Shown one piece after another: positions 33,837-45,053 of a stretch of DNA of 64,000 nucleotides. Source of the stretch: Delphinapterus leucas (lineage: Eukaryota > Chordata > Mammalia > Artiodactyla > Monodontidae); NCBI RefSeq assembly GCF_002288925.2, contig NW_022098022.1:1951622-2015621 (forward strand), written 5' to 3'. The notes beneath the pieces were generated by a model. The model was given only the letters and a program-made list of their open reading frames with translations, was not told the origin of the DNA and ran no database searches. Position 1 is the stretch's first letter, and each line of letters begins with the position of its first letter. The translations under genes were made by a program, and so were the position numbers.

Positions 33837-34391
33837 TGTCCGGGAGGAAGAAATTTTCCCCTACCCTTCTAGGTTCTACTGGCTGGTCTAAGAATTACAT
33901 TGACATGAGACAGATTAACAGGAGAAAATCACACAAAAGTTTAATAACATGCGTACACAGGAGAGACCAAAGAAAACTGAGTAACTCACCACAATGGCTG
34001 AAAACCTCACCTTAAAAAACATCTTCAGCTAAAGACAAAGGAGGATGTTGAGGGTAGGGGTTTGGGACTTCACAGAAGAGCAAAGGCAGCTGACATGAGG
34101 ATGGAAAAGTGAATAGTTGGTAAACAAACGTTTCCCGGGCCAGGCAGAGACAATGGGACCCAGAGAGGAATTTTAACAGACTCTGCTAAGTTGCCCTGTC
34201 TACACACCTAGTTCCTACTGTAGTCTCTATGGTGACAGCTCCGTTCCTGGAAGAGGTCCTCTGCCTACATTTTTTAGGCAGTTAGTGGGGAGGTCAAAGG
34301 TTCTTCCTGAGTCTATTAAGCTTGTTTTCAGCTTGAAATAATCCACATGCCAAAAGAAACATTTTGCTACGGCAAATCTTACTTTCCTACA
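33837..34391 (-). mobile_element. Solitary class I LTR, copy B (same family as 21,094-21,625)
   Basis: The reverse complement starts TGTAGGAAAG and ends CTCCCGGACA. It aligns throughout with copy A, with shared blocks GGCATGTGGATTATTT and CAATGTAATTCTTAGACC. It keeps an intact ATTAAA in the R region. Copies A and B are clearly different in sequence, so they represent two separate old insertions, not one element. No internal viral sequence is present. Confidence 0.72.
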
Positions 34392-34444
34392 AATTCTTAC
34401 AAAACGTTCATATTTAAAAAGATTCCAGCTCATTTTAAGAGATC

Positions 34445-34486
34445 GTGTGTGTAAATACACACACACACACACACACACACATATAT
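34445..34486. repeat. (GT)n/(AC)n palindromic microsatellite
   Basis: GTGTGTGT, then AAAT, then an AC run of about 12 units. The two halves are complementary and could fold into a hairpin. Confidence 0.93.
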
Positions 34487-36359
34487 GTAATTTAGTTGGT
34501 TCCTTCTCCTCATTCAAAAGACAGAATTTTCACCTCAGCATCGTTATTGGAGTACTTTGAAGTCTCAGAGAACAGACCTTCTCCTGCTGAAAATGACTTA
34601 TGTAAAGTAATAGTGTTTCACTAAAGTGTAAGTAGTATTCACTGTTAACTTAGCATCACTGTCTCTCATTTCTTTGTCCTTTCCTTCACCCCCTCCAATC
34701 TTTTTTTTCTTTCTACCTCTTTCCTCATCCTTACGACATTTATTGAATGTGTGCTCTATGCTGTGTTGCTAAGACACAAAAATAAACAGGGCATGATCCC
34801 TGTCAAACAGGCATGGAAAGCAGGGTGGACAGAAATGGTATATATCAACTGAGAGAGTGCTGTCATCTGTAAAATGTATTCAACAACAGAACAGATTTTT
34901 TTTGTCTTCCCCTATAAGAATTTGTTTGGGGCTGATAAATGGTTTTGTTATGTTTTTTGATTATTTTGCTTTATACCATATTAAATTCTTAGGTAATATA
35001 TTTCAACTATACATGAACAATTGAAAATGATAATTAGTAATTGAGGAAAATTCAGAGTTTTACATTTATATATTTATAAATGATATCAAAAAGGCTGATT
35101 AAATAATATTTTTAACTAGCGACTTGTGATTTAAGTAAAAAGAGAGGTCAGCTGAGGGTGACTATCTTTCTGCTTGAGGAATTGGATGCAGGTCTGGGTG
35201 GGACACCCAACTCTCATCACATTTTCATGTAAAGTCACATGGGCAAGTGTCCAGCCAAGAAGGAGAACAAAGACACGAAAAATATGCTAAGAAGTTATTT
35301 TAAATAAATGCTACTTCTACTCTTAGATTGCTTTAACTGAAGACATAGTCTCTTCTTTCAAAGTCTGAAAAATATATCAAATAAAAGGCTTAATATCTTC
35401 TAGTGCATCTACAGATAATCAACAATGTTTCCCATCACTTCAACTTTTGTTCTGATAACTATACAATATTTCCCTCACATAAAATAGAAATAAGTATTCG
35501 TGTCTTCTGCTTTCTCATAAAAGTAGAATCCAAATGGTTAAGCATTTTGATGATTCTAGCAATAAATCCTGAAAATGGTAGACAGTTTTACTGATTCACT
35601 GGAATAAATATAAGTAATTATAATCTGTCATTAATGTTATTTTTAAATGCTATAAAATAGTAGGATGATTTTATTAGATTAAGGTAATTTTAGTAGTTTA
35701 TAAAAAAATGTTTCCTTCTATAATCTATGGATAACAAAAACTATATGAAAAAATGTTTGAGAACGTGTATCTAATATTGACTATTCAAATTAAAAATAAA
35801 ACTATACTACAATGGAAAGCAATAGGAATTTGGGGATGTATATTTCATAGTAGTAAAGAAGCCAATTTTCTCTAATGAAATAGATGTAAAGCTTGGTCAC
35901 ACACACCAAAAAAATACTAAGAACTCGGGTAGATCATATTAATTTCTAGTACATTTTTAAATAATGAGTTTATTTTCCATTTTAAAAATATCAATATAAT
36001 TGTTAAAGTATAAAATATTTAAAATAACAGTGGTTCATATTCTGATATCAAAATATTCACAATGATATCTACATAGGGGAAGATAACTTGATGAAATGTT
36101 AAGTAGCACATTTAAGTAAAATATAAACATACAAATTAATGTAAAACACCATCTTCTAATAATTTTGTTCTAGGTTATACGGAAATATGAAATCATTTCA
36201 GTCTTCTAATAAAAAATATCCAAAAAGCTGCTAAAGGACACTACATTCATGAAATAATTTTAGAACATCTAGAACTAAAACAAATGAACTATCAATGGCT
36301 GACACTACCTGATGTCGGTAATCATTATCAAAGAGGTAGGAAGGTCAGATACTAATTAC
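34487..36359. other. Unique AT-rich stretch
   Basis: About 1.9 kb with no repeat or gene recognised. Confidence 0.45.
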
Positions 36360-36580
36360 ATGGACTCTGGAATAAGGCTCAGCGTTTGAACTCTTGTTCG
36401 GTTACTTCTTACTGTCACAAACTTAGACATAATCTCTAGCAGCCTCAGTTTCCTCATCATCAGAATATAGAGATAAAACTGTTCCCTATTCATGGGATTG
36501 TTGCAGGAATTAAATGAGAAAATGCAAGTACTTAAAGCAGAACCTGTCACTGATTCAGCATTTGCTAAATGCCATTAGCA
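36360..36580 (-). mobile_element. MIR SINE, antisense
   Basis: A clear MIR on the minus strand: GGACTCTGGAATAAGGCTCA, then CCTCAGTTTCCTCATCATCA, then GGGATTGTTGCAGGAATTAA and ATGAGAAAATGCAAGTACTT. It spans most of the MIR length. Confidence 0.88.
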
Positions 36581-36780
36581 TTTTTACATGACCAAAATGT
36601 TCCATTAAAATCAAAACCTAGGAGTTGACATCAATATGTAAACAGAGAGCCCCATAGATTAGTCCCTTGCCCTGTAGCCATATGGCCCCTAATAAGAATC
36701 AGCATCCTTCCTCAGACCATAAGCAAATCCAATTACACTCCCTGTTCAAACATCACTTTTAAATTGAGGAGGCTGGACTA

Positions 36781-36860
36781 AATGCTTTACAAGATTGTAA
36801 GCTCCTGGAGGGCAGGCAGTTTTAGACTTCTCTGATTCTATGATAAACTCCCGGAGACAG
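36781..36860 (+). mobile_element. L2 3'-end fragment
   Basis: GATTGTAAGCTCCTGGAGGG followed by CAGGCAGTTTTAGACTT matches the conserved 3' part of L2. Too short for finer placement. Confidence 0.65.
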
Positions 36861-36904
36861 AGTTGCCTACTGGAAAGAAAAATAATGTTTAGAATATAAT
36901 AGAA

Positions 36905-37030
36905 ATAACTATGGGTGTCCACTATTTCCTAGGCAGAGTGCTGGACACATAACTAAGACTTAAAGTATTAAGTAGCTTGCCACAGTTAACCAACCAGCAA
37001 CTACTTGGAACTGGAGCCAGGACCCCCTAA
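36905..37030 (+). mobile_element. Probable MIR fragment
   Basis: The order CTAGGCAGAGTGCTGGACAC, TTAAGTAGCTTGCCACAGTT and GGAACTGGAGCCAGGACCCC follows MIR, with heavy divergence and a central gap. Confidence 0.5.
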
Positions 37031-38660
37031 ATCTTTCCCAGGCTTGAAATTGAAAACAAAAACAAAAAAAAACCTCAGTATTTTTGTGAGTTTAAATTCT
37101 CCCAAAAATATTGATCACTGCAAATCAGTAAATGATTGCCAAATAGGAAATTAGCTTCACACAATTTGTAAAATCTTCATCAGTGGTTTCTACTTGAATC
37201 ACTCAGTATAAGCTACTGTATTCCAATACCCAAATTGTTTAAAGTGCACATTGCTACCTACACAATTTAAAGTTTCAAAACAGCTATTTTGGTATCTAGA
37301 GCACAGTGACTTGAGCAGACTACTGAGAATCACCCCCTTTTTTCCAGGCTTTTACTCTGCAGGCTGCTAGCTCATCTTGCCTCTGGATCCATCTAAGAGG
37401 GGCCTATTGGCTGCCTTTCCAACAGGCCCCTCTTGGAGTGTGACCTAACGGATAATTTTTATAAATGGTTTAAAGAAAAGTTAAAAAAGGATACTTTAAC
37501 ATTTTCGTGGCACATAGACTAATTGAAAAGAAAAACAGTAACAAAAATGATACTAAAACATTTTAAAATAGGAAGCTTTCCAAAGAAAGCTACATGCACT
37601 CTGATTTGGGAGACAGTCCCATCAAAATCAAGGGAATAATTCTCCCAACCCAAACAAGACTGATCTAAAATTAAACAAGAAAACCAAAAACTGAAAAACA
37701 CAAACTCCAGTGTTGTATAAAATTCAGGAAAATGTGAATTATCCTGTGGAAGACATAAAGTCATTCGTGAACCCTCTAAGATCCTGTAAAATTATACACA
37801 AAATTAATTAAATAAAAATAAAATAACGAGATTGTGCCAGAATTAAAGATTATGGATGTCAGCATCCAATAATTCTATTCCATGCTCAGGGTACCTGAGC
37901 CTACACAGCTCCAAAATGAAAAGGCATCTCCACTTAAGCCTCCATTGAGACTGTTGTGACTATAGGCAAGACAGAGTTCTGAGTTCTGCTCTGTATCTAC
38001 TACTGCCAATAGACCTGACGTATTATTAAGGACATTCTGAACTGTGATCTCAAAAGGTAATACCATTTTCCAAACCCAATATAACTGTTAAAGAAGGATA
38101 CCACTCCTGCATCCAATGGAATAATCACCATGATAGAGAAACACTACTTGGATATAAACACTGTGACAGAAAACACTCTTGAGACATCTTAGTGGATCAT
38201 AATGTAAAAAGTATTAAGAGATTGTCTCAGGAATGTGAGGCAGTAATAGAGGATTCCTGGTCCATTTGGCTGTAGCATGCTTCTTCCTTTGAATCTATAG
38301 CGTTATCTGTTTCTAATGAAACCAAATCCAAATTCCTCAGCTTGAATCTTGACAGTTTTTACCAAGTAATCCAAAGTTGAATCTCTCCAACAACATCTCT
38401 AATCGATTCACACAAGGTCAGACAGAGGTGACAGAGGAAAAAAAACTATAAGTGTATTCTATTTTCCTCTCTCAGGTCTGGATCACTCTAAAAATAATCC
38501 AAAATACAGGGCTGTTTTAAAAACTCAAGTAGCTTTTACATAAACTCTCACAGTAATCAATGATCAAGGGGCTTTTCGTTTCAAAACCTATAATATCTTA
38601 ATGACTCTTCCTTACGCATGAATGCAAATGAAGAGATAAAATGCATAAGAGACATGGTCA
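37031..38660. other. Unique DNA with one strong hairpin
   Basis: No gene or interspersed repeat recognised in about 1.6 kb. A strong inverted repeat lies at 37,395-37,434 and is listed separately. Confidence 0.45.
37395..37434. repeat. Inverted repeat: 16-bp stem, 8-base loop
   Basis: AAGAGGGGCCTATTGG (37395-37410) pairs with CCAACAGGCCCCTCTT (37419-37434) at 15 of 16 positions across the loop CTGCCTTT. The stem is GC-rich in an AT-rich setting. It is shorter than a typical microRNA precursor and no transcription is shown. Confidence 0.9.
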
Positions 38661-39068
38661 CTGTGATGTTGACCTTTATGTGTCATTGTGGCTGGGCCAT
38701 GATGCTCAGGTATGTGGTCTAACATTATCTTGGTGTTTTGTTGAATGAGATTAACATTTGAATCAGTAGACTTTGATAAAGCAGATTACCCTTTATAATG
38801 CGGATGGGCCTCTTCCAGTTAGCTGAGGGCCTTGATAGGACAAGGACTGACCTCCCCCTGACCAAGAAGAAATTCTGTCATTGGAATCACTCTGCAACTC
38901 TTCTCTGGGTCTCCAGCCTAATGGGCTAACCTGCAGAGTTTGGATTTAACAAAAGCCTTAACAACCTTCTGGCCGTTTAATCAATCAATCAATCAATCTC
39001 CCTCCCTCCTCTCTCTCTCCACACACACACACACACCCTGTTGCTCATGAGACCCCTGACGAATACAG
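38661..39068 (+). mobile_element. Ancient LTR-like interspersed repeat with CA/TCAA tracts
   Basis: The order GGCTGGGCCATGATGCTCAG, GAGATTAACATTTGAATCAG, CTTCCAGTTAGCTGAGGGCC, CTGGGTCTCCAGCCTAATGG and a final GAGACCCCTGACGAATACAG follows a familiar mammalian repeat of LTR type. I am not sure of the family name. A (TCAA)n tract at about 38,980-38,998 and a (CA)n tract at 39,021-39,038 lie near its 3' end. Confidence 0.6.
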
Positions 39069-39192
39069 TCCCTAAGGCCTAGCAGCAAACTCTAACCCAA
39101 TAAGTAATAATTAGCATAAAAAGATGTATACACACTTGACCATCTTGATCTTTGGGATTCACCACTAACACATAAAAGGGAGAATAAAAACA

Positions 39193-39389
39193 ACCGGGTG
39201 GCGCAGTGGTTGGGGGTCCGCCTGCCGATGCAGGGGAGGCGGGTTCGTGCCCCGGTCCGGGAGGATCCCACATGCCGCGGAGCGGCTGGGCCCGTGAGCC
39301 ATGGCCGCTGAGCCTGCGCGTCCGGAGCCTGTGTTCCGCAACGGGAGAGGCCACAGCGGTAAGAGGCCCGCGTACCGCAAAAAAAAAGA
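39193..39389 (+). mobile_element. CHR-2-like SINE lacking its first bases
   Basis: The body is a good CHR-2 copy (TGGCGCAGTGGTTGGGGGTC, then the B-box region GGGTTCGTGCCCC, GCCGCGGAGCGGCTGGGCCC, GCGTACCGC and an A tail). The usual leading GGCTTCCC is missing or replaced by AACAACCG. No direct repeat abuts the element. The word AAAAAGATGT at the 3' end (39383-39392) recurs about 66 bases upstream of the SINE at 39118-39127. Confidence 0.93.
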
Positions 39390-40014
39390 TGTTTCAGTAA
39401 ATTTTATTAAGCATAGTTTTGGCTGGAATTATTCTGCATGTTTAACGATTTTATGGTGTAAGTACTATGGACTGTTGAGGAATCCAAACGCAGGGAAGAC
39501 GTTGGCCTCTCCCCTTGGAAATGCTATCAGACATGCAAAGTTTTCTTCCATAGCTTCCATTTGCTTACTTTCATGGGCTTTTGTGAATTTCCTTCTGACC
39601 TAAGTCTCCTGTTTCTGGAGTCTCTTCTTCTTGTCCCTCTGTTCTCTACAGCCTCCTCCTTGGTAAATGCATTTATTCTCACTGCCTTAACTTTCACCTG
39701 ACATAGATGACTCAAGTCCCACCATGTAGCTAACCCATTTCACATGTGCACACCTACAAATTAAAATAGGTTGGCAGAGGGCGTGACAGTTACTAAGAAA
39801 AGCTTACAAATCCCTTCCAACTCTCCCTAAGAGTAACGTATGTGCCAGTCAGTTGAAGACACAGATTCAGCAATATTTTCTAGAAGGCTCCTACCTGACA
39901 GCATGATCAGCCTTTTGTTCACAGGACATATTTTGGCATCAAATTAATCTCCCTAAAATAGACCTAATTTAAATTTCAGTCGAAACAAACAATTTGTTAT
40001 TTTTGGACATACTC
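39390..40014. other. Unique DNA
   Basis: No gene or repeat recognised. Open frames here are short; one (39301-39603) begins inside the SINE. Confidence 0.4.
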
Positions 40015-40270
40015 AGTATTTGCCTACTTTTTTGCCTTTGTTCACTCTTTTCTGTTTACCTGAAATGTTTTTACCTTCTGAGCTCCACTCTCATCTTTTA
40101 AGTATCTACCGTCCATCAAGCCGTAGCTCAAACACAAATTCCTCCAAGAATCAGAAACTTCCCTCATCACCCACGGAGATGCATTCAACCCCACAGTACT
40201 TTCTTCCCATCTTCTTATTGCATGGAGAGATTGCCTTTCTTTGTACATTTACACTTTTTTCTGATTATCA
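40015..40270 (+). mobile_element. L2 LINE fragment
   Basis: A pyrimidine-rich run with CTTCTGAGCTCCACTCTCAT, then GCCGTAGCTCAAACACAAAT and TCCTCCAAGAATCAGAAACT follows L2. Open frame 40020-40355 covers it and is not a gene. Confidence 0.6.
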
Positions 40271-40799
40271 TCACGAGAGGAAAACCAGCGACTCTCAGAA
40301 AACACCTAGTCTTCTGTCTTCAGCAGCAGCTCCTGTGACTTTCCTGAAGCTGTAGGAAACCGAACCCTAGGAGTGAATCTCCTTTCTGCCCCAGCCATTA
40401 CACTTATACCTTAGACACTGAGCAGTGCCTCCCGAGAAGGCTGCAAATGTGTGGCTGCAAGGAGGGACCATCACATTTGATTTTTTTCCATCCAGAAATA
40501 GCAAAGCCATGCTCCACGTGTGGTGGTGAAGAAGCAGAGTAGAAACTGTAATGCAACTGAAGGTCTGTTTGTGGACCTTGTTAATACAGCGTTTCAACAA
40601 GAGGATTAACACACACCTGGGAACTTTTACTCAGCTGATTTGTTGGAAAGACAACTTTTGTTAACCAAAATGTCAAAAGGAGAAAATGATGCATTCAGAT
40701 ACTGTCTTCTACTAGACATCTTCATTTCAATGAACTCTGGCAATGCTCTTTATACCTCACATTCAATCCAGTTTATCTTCTCAGTACCTTTCTGACTAC
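40271..40799. other. Unclassified DNA between two L2 pieces
   Basis: No gene recognised. It may be a separate old insertion splitting one L2, since L2-like sequence continues at 40,800. Confidence 0.35.
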
Positions 40800-41250
40800 A
40801 TTCTGACTGTGATCTGGTTCATGCCTCTGCCTCCTGTGTCTCCTCTGCTTTCTGTAGAGCATCATTCTTCTCTTGCTACACAGTTTTAGTATACACTCTT
40901 CCTGCTTTCTCTGGAATTCTCTTCTTCTCCTTTTGTAATTTCTCTGAATCCTCCAAATCCCACTGTAGAAGTCACTGCCCTAAGAGAGGTCTTCCTGATA
41001 CTCCAAACTCTTTATTATACTTTTTAAGAACCGTTTTACTTTCATTGATTGTGTAAAATTATACACTCACTGGTGTAATAATGTGAGTAATGTTCTTCTC
41101 CGAGAAAATGACAACTCCCTGAGCTCAGAAACTCTCTTCTTTTCTTAATTAAATAACCTGAGCCCAGCACACATCCCTACTAATAGTAGGCCCTTAATAC
41201 ATGCTAGCTGAATGAATACACAAATGAATGAATGAATGATTGAATGAACA
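40800..41250 (+). mobile_element. L2 LINE 3' end
   Basis: AGAGAGGTCTTCCTGATACT, then GAAAATGACAACTCCCTGAG, then CCAGCACACATCCC, AGGCCCTTAATACATGCT and a (GAAT)n end at about 41,210-41,245 follow the conserved L2 3' terminus in order. Confidence 0.75.
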
Positions 41251-42277
41251 AACACGGGCATTTTAGATGCTAAATGTGACACATAACTTAAATGCAAAGT
41301 TATTTGGCTCCAAGTATACTGGTACAATTTTAGAGAAAAAGGATGAAAATGGTCTCCAACTTTTCTCCCATAACATCATCTGAAAAGAATAAATGCGACT
41401 TTTTCTAAAGCAAACAATACTAACAACAACAATACTGTCTCTTCCCCGTTATGTCTTTCTCCCTTACAACCCTCCAATTTGCTCACCTTATCACCTACCT
41501 CAATCAATGGTGCTTAGAGCTTCAAACTTCCTTCTTATTTACCCTGTAGAAATCCTGAAGGTCTCTTTTTTTCACAACCTCTGTTTTGTGTCACCTTTAC
41601 TCTTTTCAAAGTCCTCATCATGCAAGTCTAGATTCCTACCAAGGACTTTAAATTGACCTCTCTTTCAAGACCGAAACCTCTGTTTTAAACACCCCATTCA
41701 ATGTGCTATTTTGCTCCTCAAACCCATTTACTGGCTCTCAAAACATAACATGGAACTCATTTAACCGGTTTCAATGCCTTTAATTAGTAGATATTATTCC
41801 TCCTATCAAATTTATTTTTCTTACTACCCAGACTTTCCACGCATATGTTAATTCTTGCTACTCTAATTTTTTTTGAGGTACTTGTTAATAAGGAATATTT
41901 GGAAATAATTATCTAGGAAACCAGAACAGGATTGAAAATGGACAGAAAAATGGTCAAACTAATTTGCTCTCCTTAAATTCTCAGAATTATTTTATTAGCT
42001 GTTTTGGAAGTTTTAAATGGCCTCAATCTAACAAATCATAACATTTTTCTCCACCAGGATATTTGGAGGCTGACCCAATCTACGACTTTAATAACACATT
42101 GAAGGTATTCTAGCTAAGACTTATTTTAACATTATGGCAGTGGGTATACTGATATATGTTCATTATTATCATAGGTATATTACCTAATAAGCTCCTTAAT
42201 TTTAGGCAAAATTTATAGAGTGTAAGAATGATTAATGCTTCCAGAAATGGAAGAGTATAAGAATGATTTATGCTTTC
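41251..42277. other. Unique DNA, possible L2 trace
   Basis: A weak L2-like patch lies at about 41,690-41,800 (CTCCTCAAACCCATTTACTGG-like). Otherwise nothing recognised. Confidence 0.35.
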
Positions 42278-44330
42278 AAACCCATTTTGCAATGCCAGAA
42301 TTATCCTGATATCAAAACCAGACAAGGATGCCACAAGAAAAGAAAATGACAGGCCAATTTCCCTGACGGACATAGATGGAAAAGTCCTCAACAAAATATT
42401 AGCAAACTGAATTCAATAATACACGAAAAGGATCATACACCACAATTAAGTGGGATTTATTCCAGGGATGCAAGGCTGGTTCCACATCTGCAAATCAATG
42501 TAATATACCCCAAAAAAGAAAGGACTAAAGTCATACGATCATCTCAATAGATGCAGAAGAAGCATCTGACAAAACCCAACATCCATTTACGATAAAAACT
42601 CTCAATGAAGTGGGTACAGAGGGAACTTACCTCAACATAATAATGGCCACCTATGACAAGCCCACAGCTAACTCAAACTCAGTGGCGAAAGCTGAAATTT
42701 TTTCCTCTAAGATTAGAAACAAGACAAGGATGCTGACTCTCACCATTTTCATTCAACATAGTATTGAAAGTGCTATAGCTAGAGCAATAGGCAAGAAAAA
42801 GAAGTAAAAGGCATACAAACTGGGAAGGAAGAAGCAAAACTGTCACTATTTATAGATGACATGATATTATAGACAGAAAACCCTAGAGACTCCTCCAAAA
42901 AAAATAAAATGGTAGAACTGATGAACAAATTCAGCGAAGTTGCAGGACACAAAATCAATATACAAGAAAGTGTTGTGTTTCTATGCACTAGTAACAAAAC
43001 ATGAGAGAAATTAAGAAAACAATCCCATTTTTAACTGCGCACACACACATGCATGCACACACACACAACTATGAATAAGTTTAACCAAGGAGGTGAAAGA
43101 CCTGTATGCTGAAAACTGTAAGACATCCATGAAAGAAACTGATGAAGACATAAATAAATGGAAAGATATTCTGTGTCCATGGACTGAAAGAATTAACATT
43201 GTTAGAATGTCCGTACTACTCAAAGCAATTTATAGATTCAGTGTAATCCCTATCAAGTCTCCAACGACATTTTTCACAGAAATAGAACAACCAACCCTAA
43301 AACCTAGTATGGAACCATAAGAGATCTCAAATATCCAAAGCAATCTTGAGAAGGAAGAACAAAGCTGGAGGCATCACACTCCCTGATTTCAAACTATATT
43401 ACAAGGCTACAGTAATCAAAACAATATGGTATTGGCATAAGAGTAGGTCAATGGAACAGAATAGAGAGGCCAGAAATAAACCCACACATATACAGTCAGT
43501 TAATCTATGACAAAGGAGTCGCAAATATACAATGAGGAAAGAACAGCCTCTTCAATAAATGGCGCTGGGAAAAGAGGACAGCCACATGCACGAGAAGGAA
43601 CCTAGACCACTTTCTTAAACCATACACACAAATTAACTCAAAATGGATTAAAGACTTGAATGTAAGACCTGAAACCATAAAACTCCTAGAAGAAAACGTA
43701 GGCTCCCTGACATAGGTCTTGTTGATGATTTTTTTTTTTTTTAATTTGACACCAAAAGCAAAAGTAAACACGTGGGACTACATCAAACTAAAAAGCTTCT
43801 GCACCGCAATGGACATCATCAACAGAACCAAAAGGCAGCGTATTGAATAGGAAAAAATACTTACAAATCATATATCTATTAAGAGTTTAATACTGAAAAT
43901 ACATAAAGAACACATACAACTCAACACTGAAGAAACAAACAATCTGATTTAAAAATGGGCAGAGGATTTGAATAGACAGTTTTCCAGTGATGGCCAACAG
44001 GTACATGAAAATGTGCTCAGTATTATTCATCATGAGGGAAATGCAAATCAAAACCACAATGAGATACTACATCACACCTGTCAGAATAGCTCTTATCAAA
44101 AACAAACAAACAAAAAAAAACAAGAAATAACAAGTGTTGGCAAGGATATGAAGAAAAGGGAACCCTTGTGCACTAATGGGTGCAGCCACTATGGAAAACA
44201 GTTTGGTGGTTCCTCAAAAAGTTGAAAATAGAACTACCATATAATCCAGCAATTCCACTTCTGGGTAGTTATCCAAAGAAAATGAAAATACTACCTCAGA
44301 AAGATATTATCATTTGAATCAGAGCTAATG
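42278..44330 (+). mobile_element. L1 ORF2 remnant, about 2 kb, dead
   Basis: The second half of L1 ORF2 is recognisable on the plus strand: CTGATATCAAAACCAGACAA near 42,306, GGGATGCAAGGCTGGTT near 42,466, and the reverse transcriptase catalytic box at about 42,841-42,875. There the frame reads FIDDM, with a stop three codons later. The C-terminal part reaches CTTCTGGGTAGTTATCCAAA near 44,260. Frameshifts and stops break it throughout, so no protein is made. The usual 3' UTR and poly(A) end are missing. Confidence 0.93.
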
Positions 44331-44825
44331 TTTGGAGTTGAAGATCATTTTGCAAACAATAATTTTACTGTGAGCACTGATTCTCTATCTATATAGAAAT
44401 CTCTCCAGAGGTCCATGCCTCGATAGAAACTCCTCTAAAATAATTAATCAATCTTTCAGCAACTGAATGCCATTGAAAGTCCTAGGGTGGACTTACCTAA
44501 TTTAAAATAATTGTAGAACAAAATTTTAAGCTGTTTCCAAAAAATTAATGCATATCAGATTCAACAACCAGTCTAGATCATACAGAATGAGATAGTTAAA
44601 AACAAATCTATTGCAGAATCTATAAAAAGTTTATATATGGATTTAAAGATAACTGCAATTCTCTTCAAGAGAAGCATTGTTCAAATTTACAGTGTTCAGA
44701 TTTACCAGTAAAAGGAAATTAAAGAAGTTCATCTTCTCTGTGTGATTCATTTTTAAAACAAGTTTTTAGTCCCTTAGGCAACAAAGTTGTCTTAAAGTCT
44801 AACATAAATTTCTAATTAAAAAAAT
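44331..44825. other. Unique AT-rich DNA
   Basis: No feature recognised. Confidence 0.45.
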
Positions 44826-45053
44826 AATAGGTGAGGGTTTCCCTGGTGGCGCAGTGGTTGGGAGTCCGCCTGCCGATGCAGGGGACATGGGTTCGTGCCC
44901 CGGTCCGGGAAGATCCCACATGCCGCGGAGCGGCTGGGCCCGTGAGCCATGGCCGCTGAGCCTGCGCGTCCGGAGCCTGTGCTCCGCAGCGGGAGGGGCC
45001 ACAAAGGTGAGAGGCCCGCGTGCAGCAAAAAGCAAAAAAAAAAAAATTGGTGA
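44826..45053 (+). mobile_element. CHR-2-like SINE with short target-site duplication
   Basis: Full short-form SINE with head GGGTTTCCCTGGTGGCGCAG, B box GGTTCGTGCCCC, GCCGCGGAGCGGCTGGGCCC body and an A-rich tail. The flanks AATAGGTGA (44826-44834) and AATTGGTGA (45045-45053) agree at eight of nine bases. Open frames on both strands are SINE sequence. Confidence 0.95.

Noticed and set aside
42278..44330. Functional L1 or reverse transcriptase gene
   Set aside because: Multiple stops and frameshifts, altered catalytic-box context and missing ends show it is dead.
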